A DNA stretch of 64,000 nt from Streptomyces sp. M41(2017) (GTDB taxonomy: Bacteria > Actinomycetota > Actinomycetes > Streptomycetales > Streptomycetaceae), in contig NZ_MWFK01000001.1 of assembly GCF_002078175.1 (NCBI RefSeq), positions 4,898,001-4,962,000 on the forward strand, written 5' to 3'. A program made the position numbers and the translations under genes. Below, piece by piece: positions 25,712-32,896 of this stretch (position 1 is the first letter of the stretch; each line of letters begins with the position of its first letter). The notes under the pieces are model-generated. The model made no database searches and was not told the DNA's origin. It was given only the letters and a program-made list of their open reading frames with translations.

Positions 25712-25746
25712 TTGCCTCTGGGGCAAGAAAATTGCCCCAGAGGCAA
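25712..25746 (+). promoter_or_regulatory. Double-dyad operator before the XRE-cupin gene
   Basis: Two copies of TTGCC-N5-GGCAA (25712-25726 and 25732-25746) lie 20 bp apart centre to centre, and the whole 35-bp block is itself a perfect inverted repeat with a GAAAA centre. Two full turns between dyads puts both on one face of the helix, as expected for cooperative binding by the adjacent regulator. The same structure could act as the terminator of the hopanoid operon. Confidence 0.65.
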
Positions 25747-25766
25747 TCCTCGGGCTCAATGGACCC

Positions 25767-26417
25767 ATGAGCCCTGCCGATCCGGGGACGGCCGACGAAC
25801 CGTCCGACGAGCCCTCCGTCGAGCTGCACGCCGTGGCGCCCCAGCTCCGCGCACTGCGCCGCCGCGCCTCCCTCACGCTGGAGGCCGCCGCCCGCGCCGC
25901 CGGACTCTCCCCGGCGCACCTTTCCCGGCTGGAGACCGGTCAGCGCCAGCCCTCGCTGCCGATGCTGCTCGCCGTGGCCCGTGTCTACGGTACGACGGTC
26001 TCCGAGCTGCTCGGCGAGACGGTCGCCGACCGCGACGCCGTCGTGCGCGCCGCCGACATGGAGCCGACCCCCGCCGGCGGCTGGATCTACCGGCAGGCCG
26101 GCTCCTCCGGACGCGGTATGCAGGCGCTGCGCGTGCACGTCCCCCACGGCTCGCAGGGCGACATCGTGCGGGTCCACCCGGGCGAGGAGTGGCTGTACGT
26201 CCTGGAAGGGCGGCTGCGACTGCGCCTCGGGGACACCGCCCACGTCCTCGAACCCGGGGACAGCGCTCACTTCGACTCGCTGACCCCGCACCGCATCGCC
26301 GCCGCCGGGCGCGCCGGAGCCGAGCTCCTCTTCGTCCACACCCTGCTGCAGAGCCCGACCGCCGCGCTGTGCCTCGGCCCGGCGACGGGCCACCCGACCC
26401 CGGGAGAGACGCCATGA
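25767..26417 (+). CDS. XRE-cupin transcriptional regulator
   Basis: 216-aa protein with an N-terminal helix-turn-helix (residues about 24-80: LRALRRRASLTLEAAARAAGLSPAHLSRLETGQRQPSL) and a C-terminal cupin (about 115-195: GEEWLYVLEGRLRLRLGDTAHVLEPGDSAHFDS). Such proteins sense small ligands through the cupin barrel. It starts 62 bases after hpnO and 20 bases after a double-dyad repeat that is probably its own operator. It overlaps a 49-codon membrane-protein gene by ATGA. It may autoregulate and may control the hopanoid genes; neither is shown. Confidence 0.85.
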   Translation: MSPADPGTADEPSDEPSVELHAVAPQLRALRRRASLTLEAAARAAGLSPAHLSRLETGQRQPSLPMLLAVARVYGTTVSELLGETVADRDAVVRAADMEPTPAGGWIYRQAGSSGRGMQALRVHVPHGSQGDIVRVHPGEEWLYVLEGRLRLRLGDTAHVLEPGDSAHFDSLTPHRIAAAGRAGAELLFVHTLLQSPTAALCLGPATGHPTPGETP

Positions 26418-26563
26418 CCGAGCCCACCGAACCGCGCAAGCCGTCCATGGAGGAGAAGTTCCCGCGCGCCCTGTGGGTCCGGCTGATCATCTACGTGGCC
26501 GTCGGCCATCTCTTCGCGGCCTTCGTCTACCTGCTCTTCACGCTGGGCGCGCAGAACCAGTAG
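26414..26563 (+). CDS. 49-aa single-pass membrane protein
   Basis: Small protein coupled to the regulator by an ATGA overlap. A charged N-terminus (MTEPTEPRKPSMEEKFPRAL) is followed by one strongly hydrophobic segment, LWVRLIIYVAVGHLFAAFVY, and a short tail. From memory it fits the DUF6126 family, often found beside XRE-cupin genes in Streptomyces. The function is unknown; a sensor, a modulator of the regulator or a membrane effector are all possible. Confidence 0.75.
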   Translation: MTEPTEPRKPSMEEKFPRALWVRLIIYVAVGHLFAAFVYLLFTLGAQNQ

Positions 26564-26591
26564 CCGGCGCCCGGCGGCGCGGGCGCGTGGC

Positions 26592-27389
26592 TCAGTCCAA
26601 CAAGCGCTCGCGCAGGCGGTCGCGCAGCTCCGGGGTCAGTCCCAGCCCCTTCTCCAGGTAGGCGTCGACCCCGCCCCAGGTCTCCTCGATCGTCTCGAAC
26701 GCCGCCGTCAGGTACTCCGCGCGGGCGTCGAAGAGCGGGCTGAGCAGCTCCATGACCTCGGTGGAGTAGGCGGAGGCGGCGGAGCTGGTGCGGCGCACCT
26801 TGTAGCGCCGGTGCGTCGCGTTCGACTCCAGGTAGTCGGCGACGATCGCGTCCCGCTCGACGCCGAGTGCGAGCAGGGTGACGGCGATGGACAGTCCCGC
26901 CCGGTCCTTGCCCGCCGCGCAGTGCATCAGCGCGGGAACGCCGTCCTCCGCCAGCGAGCGCAGCACCCGGGAGTGCTCCGCCGTGCGCTCCGTGATGATC
27001 GTGCGGTACGAGCCGATCATGCGGTCCGCCGCCTTGCCGTCGCCGAGAAGGGCACGCAGCTGGTCCAGGTCGCCGTCACGGACCATCTTCCAGAACTCGC
27101 TGCCGTCCGCCGGGTCGGACAGCGGCAGGTTCACGTTCAGCACGCCCGGCAGCTCGACGTCCGGGCCCTCCAGCTTCTGGTCCGCCGCGTTGCGGAAGTC
27201 GAAGATCGTGTGCAGGCCCAGGGAGGAGAGGAACGCGGCGTCCTCCTCGGTGGCGTGCGCGAGGTGGCCGCTGCGGAACAGCTGTCCCGGGCGCACACGC
27301 CTGCCGTCCGTGGTGGGCAGGCCGCCCACGTCGCGGAAGTTGCGAACTCCGCCGAGCTCGGGCTCGGTCGACGGGACCTGCTGCGTCAC
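26592..27389 (-). CDS. Tyrosine-protein phosphatase (Y_phosphatase3 type)
   Basis: 265-aa phosphatase of the bacterial dual-specificity/lipid phosphatase group (related to MptpB/LipA). The P-loop is HCAAGKDRAG with C157 and R163 (CX5R), where K and D in the loop are typical of this group. GGVRNFRDVGGLPTTDGR is the conserved N-terminal segment and FRSGHLAHAT follows. GTG 27389 was taken as start (VTQQVPSTEPELG). It converges with the 49-aa membrane-protein gene and is divergent from the alpha-galactosidase. Its substrate is unknown. Confidence 0.87.
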   Translation of the reverse strand: MTQQVPSTEPELGGVRNFRDVGGLPTTDGRRVRPGQLFRSGHLAHATEEDAAFLSSLGLHTIFDFRNAADQKLEGPDVELPGVLNVNLPLSDPADGSEFWKMVRDGDLDQLRALLGDGKAADRMIGSYRTIITERTAEHSRVLRSLAEDGVPALMHCAAGKDRAGLSIAVTLLALGVERDAIVADYLESNATHRRYKVRRTSSAASAYSTEVMELLSPLFDARAEYLTAAFETIEETWGGVDAYLEKGLGLTPELRDRLRERLLD

Positions 27390-27493
27390 GGGGGCTCCTC
27401 GTCTTCGGCCGCGGGCCCGCCGGACAGGGCCCGGCCGGCGCCCGTCAGCTGCTGTTCATCGGTCGCGCATTCGACGATACGACATGGGTTCCT

Positions 27494-27524
27494 GAGGCAA
27501 TGACTTGTCCACAGGCGTTGCCTC
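27494..27524. promoter_or_regulatory. Inverted repeat sharing TTGCC half-sites
   Basis: GAGGCAA (27494-27500) and TTGCCTC (27518-27524) form a perfect 7-bp inverted repeat with a 17-bp spacer. The half-site is the one found in the XRE-cupin operator 1.8 kb upstream. It lies in the divergent region between the phosphatase and alpha-galactosidase genes. A shared regulator is possible but unproven. Confidence 0.35.
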
Positions 27525-27588
27525 GCGACCGTCACTGCCCTGATGATGTTGATCCCTGATCGCACGTGTTCGCATCTGTGGGGGATTG

Positions 27589-29661
27589 ATGATCGAGATC
27601 GGCGCGGACGGCCGGACCTGGCTCCTCACCGGAACGAGCAGCGGCTACGCGCTCCACCTCACGGAACGCGACGAGCTGCTCCACCTGCACTGGGGCCCGC
27701 GGATCACGCTCGCCGACGCCGAGGCCCTCGCCGCCCGGCCGGCGCCGCCCTACCGGCCCTTCGACTCCCCGCTCGACGGACGCGAGGAGTACCCCGTCGA
27801 GGGCGGCCCCCGCTTCGTCCGCCCCGCCCTCTCCGTACGGACCGACGAGCGGCGCGGCACCGAGTGGCGCTTCGAGGACGCCGCGACCGAGGGGGACGAG
27901 CTGAGGCTGCGCTTCTCCGACGCGGGGCTCGGCATCACCCTGCACTACCGGCTGCGCGGCGACGTCGTCGAACGCCGTGTCACGCTCGCCAACGTCGGAG
28001 GCGAGGACCTGGAACTGCTGCGCGCGGACTCCGCGACCTGGACCCTTCCCGAGCGGGACGGCTGGCGGCTGTCCCACCTGCACGGCCGGTGGGCCGCCGA
28101 GTCCCGGCTGGCGCGTTCACCGCTCACCTACGGCGAGCAGGTCATCGGCAGCCGCCGCGGCCACACCGGACACCAGCACCTGCCCTGGGTCGCCCTCGAC
28201 GACGGGGCCACCGAGGAGAACGGTGAGGTGTACGGATGCGCGCTCGGCTGGTCCGGCTCCTGGCGGATCGCGGTCGCCCAACTGCCCGACGCGCGCGTGC
28301 AGATCACCGGCGGCGCGGGACACGACGACTCGGGCGTGCTGCTCCTCGGACCGGGGGAGACCTTCACGACGCCGGTCTTCGCCGGGCTGTGGAGCGACGC
28401 CGGGTTCGGCGGCGCGAGCCGGGCCTGGCACGCGTACCAGCGGACGTACGTCGTCCCGGACGCGGAGCGGGACCGGCCGGTGCTGTTCAACTCCTGGGAG
28501 GCCACCACCTTCGACATCTCGGAGGAGCAGCAGCGGGTCCTGGCGCGCCGCGCGGCCGCGATGGGCGTCGAGCTGTTCGTGGTCGACGACGGCTGGTTCG
28601 GGGCCCGCACCCACGACCACGCGGGGCTCGGCGACTGGACACCCAACCCCGACCGCTTCCCGGCCGGGCTCAAGCCGCTCGCCGACGACGTGCACGCCCT
28701 CGGCATGCAGTTCGGCATCTGGGTCGAGCCCGAGATGGTCAACCCCGACAGCGACCTCTACCGCGCGCATCCCGACTGGGTACAGCACCAAGTGGGACGG
28801 ACCAGGACGGAATTCCGCAATCAACTCATACTGAACCTCGCCCGGCCGGACGTCCAGGAGTACCTCTGGGAGCGGCTCGACGCCCTGCTCTCCGGCGCTC
28901 CGATCGACTACGTGAAATGGGACTTCAACCGCTCCTTCACGGACGCGGGCTGGCCGGGCGAGCGCTATCCGCAAAAGCTCTGGGTGGCCCACGTCGAGGC
29001 CTTCTACGCCCTCCTCGACCGGCTGCGCGCGGCGCACCCCGGCGTCGCCTTCGAGTCGTGCTCCGGCGGCGGCGGCCGGATCGACCTCGGCGTCATGGCC
29101 CGTACCGACCAGGTGTGGACCTCCGACAACACGGACCCGCTCGACCGGCTCGCCATCCAGCACGGCTTCAGCCAGATCCACCCGGCCCGGATCATGGCCG
29201 CCTGGGTCACGGACAGTCCGAACAAGCTGCTCAACGGCCGGGTCAGCTCGTTGCGCTTCCGCTTCGTGAGCTCCATGGCCGGCGTCCTCGGGGTCGGCGG
29301 CGACCTCAGCCGGTGGAGCGACGAGGAACTGGCCGAGGCGCGGGACTGGGTCGAGCTCTACAAGGAGATCCGGCCGGTCGTGCAGCAGGGCGACCTCTAC
29401 CGGCTGCGCCCCCCGGAGGGCGGGCTGAGCGCCGTGCAGTACGTGCTCGGAGGCGAGAGCGTGGTCCTCGCCTGGCTGCAGGCGCAGCACCACGGCGTGC
29501 GGCCGCCCCCGCTCAGGCTGCGCGGGCTCGACCCGGCGGGTGTCTACGAACGGGTCGAAACGGGCGAAGTGCACCGCGGTGCGGTGCTGCTGCATCACGG
29601 CCTGAGCACCGGACTGAGCGGCGATCTCGATGCGACGGTTATCCGTCTGCGTCGCATCTGA
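27589..29661 (+). CDS. GH36 alpha-galactosidase
   Basis: 690-aa cytoplasmic glycoside hydrolase (no signal peptide). Residues about 1-270 form the N-terminal beta-sandwich; the central TIM barrel carries VVDDGWFGARTHDHAGLGDW, GIWVEPEMVNPDSDL, the nucleophile D445 in YVKWDFNRS, SCSGGGGRIDLG, and the acid/base D513 in WTSDNTDPLDR. A C-terminal beta domain follows. Family members release galactose from melibiose or raffinose-type sugars after uptake. ATG 27589 follows GGGGGATT; a TTG directly before it would add one residue. No sugar transporter is adjacent. An inverted repeat at 27494-27524 may control it. Confidence 0.93.
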   Translation: MIEIGADGRTWLLTGTSSGYALHLTERDELLHLHWGPRITLADAEALAARPAPPYRPFDSPLDGREEYPVEGGPRFVRPALSVRTDERRGTEWRFEDAATEGDELRLRFSDAGLGITLHYRLRGDVVERRVTLANVGGEDLELLRADSATWTLPERDGWRLSHLHGRWAAESRLARSPLTYGEQVIGSRRGHTGHQHLPWVALDDGATEENGEVYGCALGWSGSWRIAVAQLPDARVQITGGAGHDDSGVLLLGPGETFTTPVFAGLWSDAGFGGASRAWHAYQRTYVVPDAERDRPVLFNSWEATTFDISEEQQRVLARRAAAMGVELFVVDDGWFGARTHDHAGLGDWTPNPDRFPAGLKPLADDVHALGMQFGIWVEPEMVNPDSDLYRAHPDWVQHQVGRTRTEFRNQLILNLARPDVQEYLWERLDALLSGAPIDYVKWDFNRSFTDAGWPGERYPQKLWVAHVEAFYALLDRLRAAHPGVAFESCSGGGGRIDLGVMARTDQVWTSDNTDPLDRLAIQHGFSQIHPARIMAAWVTDSPNKLLNGRVSSLRFRFVSSMAGVLGVGGDLSRWSDEELAEARDWVELYKEIRPVVQQGDLYRLRPPEGGLSAVQYVLGGESVVLAWLQAQHHGVRPPPLRLRGLDPAGVYERVETGEVHRGAVLLHHGLSTGLSGDLDATVIRLRRI

Positions 29662-29682
29662 CTGTTCTGTCCGAAATAGCGC

Positions 29683-29710
29683 CTTCATTCCAACTGGCCC
29701 TGGAATGAAG
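29683..29710 (+). terminator. Terminator after the alpha-galactosidase gene
   Basis: Perfect 10-bp stem CTTCATTCCA (29683-29692) with TGGAATGAAG (29701-29710), 8-base loop, 22 bases past the stop. The stem is unusually AT-rich for this genome. Confidence 0.65.
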
Positions 29711-29964
29711 CGACGTGCGCCGGGTCGCGTGAGCAGCGTCATATTCGTGACGATGTGTTGCCGTCGGCCTTTCGTGACCGGCCTTTGTTTCCGGGCGAAT
29801 TGAAAGCGCGGAAAGATCGTCATTCCACGGAGGGTGACGGTGAATTCCGCATGGATCAAGAAAGGCGAGCGCACAGAATCCGCACACAGTTGTCGGCGCG
29901 CTCGCATCTCGCTTACGTTCTGCCTCAATCCGGACGGACGCCCAATCCTGCCGCCGCCCGGAAT
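29711..29964 (+). other. Non-coding region upstream of the riboswitch
   Basis: About 250 bases without a supported gene. Base composition is visibly more AT-rich (29740-29860) than the surroundings, in line with a promoter for the riboswitch-led hydrolase transcript. Short open frames here run through the riboswitch and are not convincing. Confidence 0.4.
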
Positions 29965-30115
29965 CCGCACACTCACCCGTACACGGCAGGAGCGGGGGAC
30001 CCACAGGTTCCGTGCCTGGTCCGGTCTCCGGAACAGGCTAGGGGTACAGCCGCGCAGCCGCGCGGCCGGGCATCTCCAGCCCGCACCCGACAGCTCACCT
30101 CGCAGGCGCCGGAGA
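29965..30115 (+). promoter_or_regulatory. c-di-AMP riboswitch (ydaO/yuaA family)
   Basis: The leader of the hydrolase gene carries the hallmark segments of the ydaO riboswitch: the 5' core CAGGAGCGGGGGACCCA at 29987-30003, and the 3' core CACCCGACAGCTCACCTCG at 30084-30102 followed by CAGGCGCCGGAGAGG. Pairable helices (GGTTCCG..., GCCGCGCAGCCGCGCGGC) lie between. In actinobacteria this class sits before genes for cell-wall hydrolases and turns expression off when c-di-AMP is bound. The end leads directly into the GAGAGGAAA ribosome site of the gene at 30126. Boundaries are approximate. Confidence 0.85.
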
Positions 30116-30125
30116 GGAAATCGCC

Positions 30126-31040
30126 ATGCCCGCGAAGGGTAAGCACCGCCGTCCCAAGTCCCTGCGTTTCACCCGCACGATCGCCGTGGCCGGAACCGGT
30201 GGCGCCGCACTCGCGCTGCCGCTGCTGGGAGCCACCGGCGCCCACGCCGCGACCCCGGCCGCCGCCGTCGCGCAGCACACCCAGAAGTCCGCGACCGTCG
30301 CCCCGGCCGCCGCGAAGGCCGGCACGTCGAAGACGTACGCGGTGAAGGCCGGCGACTATCTCGCCAAGATCGCCGACGAGCAGCACGTCAACGGCGGCTG
30401 GAAGAAGATCTACTCGGACAACCGCTCCGCCATCGGCAGCGACCCGTCGCTGATCCACCCCGGTCTCAAGCTGTCCCTCGGCGCGAAGGCCGCCGCCCCG
30501 CAGGCCTCGGCCCCGGCGAAGCCCTCGGCCGCGAAGCCCTCGGCCGCGAAGCCCGCGACCGCGAAGCCCGCGACCGCGAAGGCCGGCACGGCGAGCACGG
30601 ACACCAAGACGGCCGCCGTCGGCAACAGTTCGGGCTACACCCTCCCCGTGGACGGCGCCGTCATCGGCACCAACTACAAGGTGGCGGGCAGCATGTGGTC
30701 CAGCGGCTACCACACGGGCACGGACTTCGTCGTCCCGACCGGCACCACCATCAAGTCCATCGCCGCGGGCACCGTCGTCTCCGCCGGCTGGGGCGGCGCC
30801 TACGGCAACCAGGTCGTCATCCAGCACGCCGACGGCCGGTACTCGCAGTACGCCCACATGTCGTCCCTGTCCGTCTCGGCGGGCCAGACCGTGACCGAGG
30901 GCCAGCAGATCGGCCTCTCCGGCGCGACCGGCAACGTCACCGGGCCGCACCTGCACTTCGAGATCCGCACCACGCCCGACTACGGCTCGGACATCGACCC
31001 GGTCGCGTACCTGCGCTCGCACGGTGTCGCCGTCGGCTGA
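30126..31040 (+). CDS. Secreted LysM/M23 peptidoglycan endopeptidase
   Basis: 304-aa secreted cell-wall hydrolase. A signal peptide with a basic start and a hydrophobic core ends near AHA-41. A LysM domain spans about 69-117 (TYAVKAGDYLAKIADEQHV...GLKLSL). A Lys/Ala/Pro-rich linker of short repeats (AKPSAAKPSAAKPATAK) follows. The M23 domain occupies about 165-300 with zinc ligands H196 and D200 (HTGTDF) and H275-x-H277 (HLHFEI). It would cleave peptide cross-links in peptidoglycan. The upstream c-di-AMP riboswitch ties its expression to germination or osmotic and wall status, as known for other Streptomyces hydrolases. Confidence 0.93.
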   Translation: MPAKGKHRRPKSLRFTRTIAVAGTGGAALALPLLGATGAHAATPAAAVAQHTQKSATVAPAAAKAGTSKTYAVKAGDYLAKIADEQHVNGGWKKIYSDNRSAIGSDPSLIHPGLKLSLGAKAAAPQASAPAKPSAAKPSAAKPATAKPATAKAGTASTDTKTAAVGNSSGYTLPVDGAVIGTNYKVAGSMWSSGYHTGTDFVVPTGTTIKSIAAGTVVSAGWGGAYGNQVVIQHADGRYSQYAHMSSLSVSAGQTVTEGQQIGLSGATGNVTGPHLHFEIRTTPDYGSDIDPVAYLRSHGVAVG

Positions 31041-31087
31041 CGCCGCCCCGCCCGACCTGCTCCTGACGGCAGGACCGCCTCCGAAGG

Positions 31088-31114
31088 CCGGACCCCACGA
31101 TCCCCGGGGTCCGG
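31088..31114 (+). terminator. Terminator after the M23 gene
   Basis: Stem CCGGACCCC (31088-31096) with GGGGTCCGG (31106-31114), 9 perfect pairs and a 9-base loop, 48 bases past the stop. The bases that follow (31121-31175) are a degenerate GGCGGCTCCC-type repeat without clear function. Confidence 0.65.
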
Positions 31115-31329
31115 TCTCCGGTGTTTCCCGGCGCCTCCCGGCGGCTCCCGGCGACTTCCGGCGGCTCCCGGTGTCCGCCCGTGACTCCGTTCGCGGCGGC
31201 TGCCTCAACAGGCCTGACCAGAGCGTTATTCCGCGGTTGACCAACACTTGACGAGTGGCTTATCTCACCGGCCGTCAACCCTTCCCTACGGTCGCGTAGC
31301 TCACATCCGAAGGTGAATCATGGGCCGAC

Positions 31330-32148
31330 GTGGCAGACGATTCGAAGAGTGACGACAGATCAGTGATCGGGTCGTACGTGGCGGTGGGGGACAGCTTCAC
31401 CGAGGGCGTCGGCGACCTGGGGCCCGACGGGGCCTTCGTCGGGTGGGCGGACCGCTTCGCGGTTCTGCTCGCGGACCGGCGACCCGAGGGCGACTTCGAC
31501 TACACCAACCTCGCGGTGCGCGGGAGACTGCTCGACCAGATCGTCGAGACCCAGCTCGTCCGCGCCAAGGAACTCGGCCCGGACCTGGTCTCCTTCTCCG
31601 CGGGCGGCAACGACATCATCCGGCCCGGCACCGATCCCGACGAGGTCGCGGAGCGCTTCGAGCGAGCCGTCGCCGACCTCACCTCGGCGGTCGGCACGGT
31701 CATGGTCACCACCGGCTTCGACACCCGTGGCGTGCCCGTGCTCAAGCACCTGCGCGGCAAGATCGCCACGTACAACGGGCATGTGCGGGCCATCGCGGAC
31801 CGCTACGGCTGTCCGGTCCTCGACCTGTGGTCCCTCAAGACGATCCAGGACCGCCGCGCCTGGGACGGCGACCGGCTCCACCTCTCGCCCGAGGGTCACA
31901 CCCGGGTGGCCCTGCGCGCCGGGCAGGTGCTCGGCCTGGAGGTGCCCGCCGACCCGGACCAGCCGTGGCCGCCCCTGCCGCCGCGCGGCACCTTCGAGGT
32001 ACGACGCGACAACATCCACTGGGCCCGCGAGTACCTCGTCCCGTGGATCGGCCGACGCCTGCGCGGCGAGTCCTCCGGCGACCACGTGGCCGCCAAGGGC
32101 GCGCTCTCCCCGGGCGACATCAAGACCCGCATCGAGTCGGTCGCCTGA
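31330..32148 (+). CDS. SGNH/GDSL-family hydrolase
   Basis: 272-aa cytoplasmic esterase-type hydrolase. Block I is AVGDSFTEGVGD (nucleophile Ser), the oxyanion blocks are NLAVRGRLLDQ and SAGGNDII, and block V is WDGDRLHLSPEGH with the catalytic Asp-x2-His. No signal peptide is seen, so it acts inside the cell; the acyl or glycan ester substrate is unknown. The start is GTG 31330. A ribosome-like GAAGGTGA fits better to an ATG at 31320 that opens a 10-codon frame overlapping the start, so coupling by a mini-ORF is possible. Confidence 0.85.
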   Translation: MADDSKSDDRSVIGSYVAVGDSFTEGVGDLGPDGAFVGWADRFAVLLADRRPEGDFDYTNLAVRGRLLDQIVETQLVRAKELGPDLVSFSAGGNDIIRPGTDPDEVAERFERAVADLTSAVGTVMVTTGFDTRGVPVLKHLRGKIATYNGHVRAIADRYGCPVLDLWSLKTIQDRRAWDGDRLHLSPEGHTRVALRAGQVLGLEVPADPDQPWPPLPPRGTFEVRRDNIHWAREYLVPWIGRRLRGESSGDHVAAKGALSPGDIKTRIESVA

Positions 32149-32163
32149 CCGCGAGCCCCACGG

Positions 32164-32847
32164 TCACCGCGCCCCGGGCCCCACGGGCCCGGGGCCGACT
32201 TGTCCCTGGACCTCGCGTCCGTGCCCCTGGCGCGGCCCCGCCGCCAACGCGGCCCTGTCCAGGCCGAGTTCGCGGGCCAGGGCCTCGTCCGCCCATTGCT
32301 GGGTGCGGGCCCGGGAGACGGCGCCGCCGTAGGCGGTCATCTGGACGGCCAGGCCGTCGAGGAGGGCGGTGAGGCGCAGGGCCGCGCCGACCGGGTCGGG
32401 GCACTGGAACTCGCCCGCGGCGACGCCCTCGGCGATCACCCCGGTGAGGGCGGCCTTCCACTGGCGGTCGAGGTCGCGGGTGACCTCCAGCAGGGCCGGC
32501 TCGCGCAGTGCGGCCGCCCAGCCCTCGATCCACAGGCGCCAGCCCTTGGCCTGGCCGGTGGGGGCGTACCAGCGGACGGCGGTCCGCAGGCGTCGCAGCG
32601 CGGTCGTGCGGCGGCCGAGCAGTTTGCGCAGATGGGCGAGATCGTCCTCGGCCGCGTAGGTGAAGGCCGCCGCGACCAGCTTCTCCTTGGTGGAGAAGTG
32701 ATACAGGACGAGCGCGTTGCTGACCCCGAGGGACGAGGCCACGTCGGCGATCCGTACCGCCGCCACGCCCCGCGCCTCGATCTGTTCGACGGCGGCCCGC
32801 AGCAATTCCTCGCGCCGCTCCGCCACGCTCAACCGCACTCTCGCCAC
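32164..32847 (-). CDS. TetR-family regulator
   Basis: 227-aa one-component regulator. The N-terminal helix-turn-helix reads RREELLRAAVEQIEARGVAAVRIADVASSLGVSNALVLYHFSTKEKLVAAAF, a standard TetR DNA-binding domain. The C-terminal half is an all-helical ligand domain (with WYAPTGQAKGWRLWIEGWAAAL), and the last 30 residues are Gly/Pro-rich. It lies 50 bases downstream of the dehydrogenase gene on the same strand, so the two may be co-transcribed, and a TetR-like operator (34183-34202) stands before the dehydrogenase. Confidence 0.88.
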   Translation of the reverse strand: MARVRLSVAERREELLRAAVEQIEARGVAAVRIADVASSLGVSNALVLYHFSTKEKLVAAAFTYAAEDDLAHLRKLLGRRTTALRRLRTAVRWYAPTGQAKGWRLWIEGWAAALREPALLEVTRDLDRQWKAALTGVIAEGVAAGEFQCPDPVGAALRLTALLDGLAVQMTAYGGAVSRARTQQWADEALARELGLDRAALAAGPRQGHGREVQGQVGPGPVGPGAR

Positions 32848-32896
32848 GCCGCAACCCTACACAGCGCGGTCGCCCGCGGTCGGACACGAGTTCGCG

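Noticed and set aside
29755..30345. Short open frames between the alpha-galactosidase and the M23 gene
   Set aside because: They cross the riboswitch and the start of the M23 gene, and lack ribosome sites and motifs.
30520..30590. Repetitive bases in the M23 gene
   Set aside because: They encode the Lys/Ala/Pro linker between LysM and peptidase domains and are coding, not a separate repeat element.
31121..31175. Degenerate GGCGGCTCCC-type repeats after the M23 terminator
   Set aside because: Irregular in length and spacing; typical of GC-rich intergenic drift, no CRISPR-like spacers.
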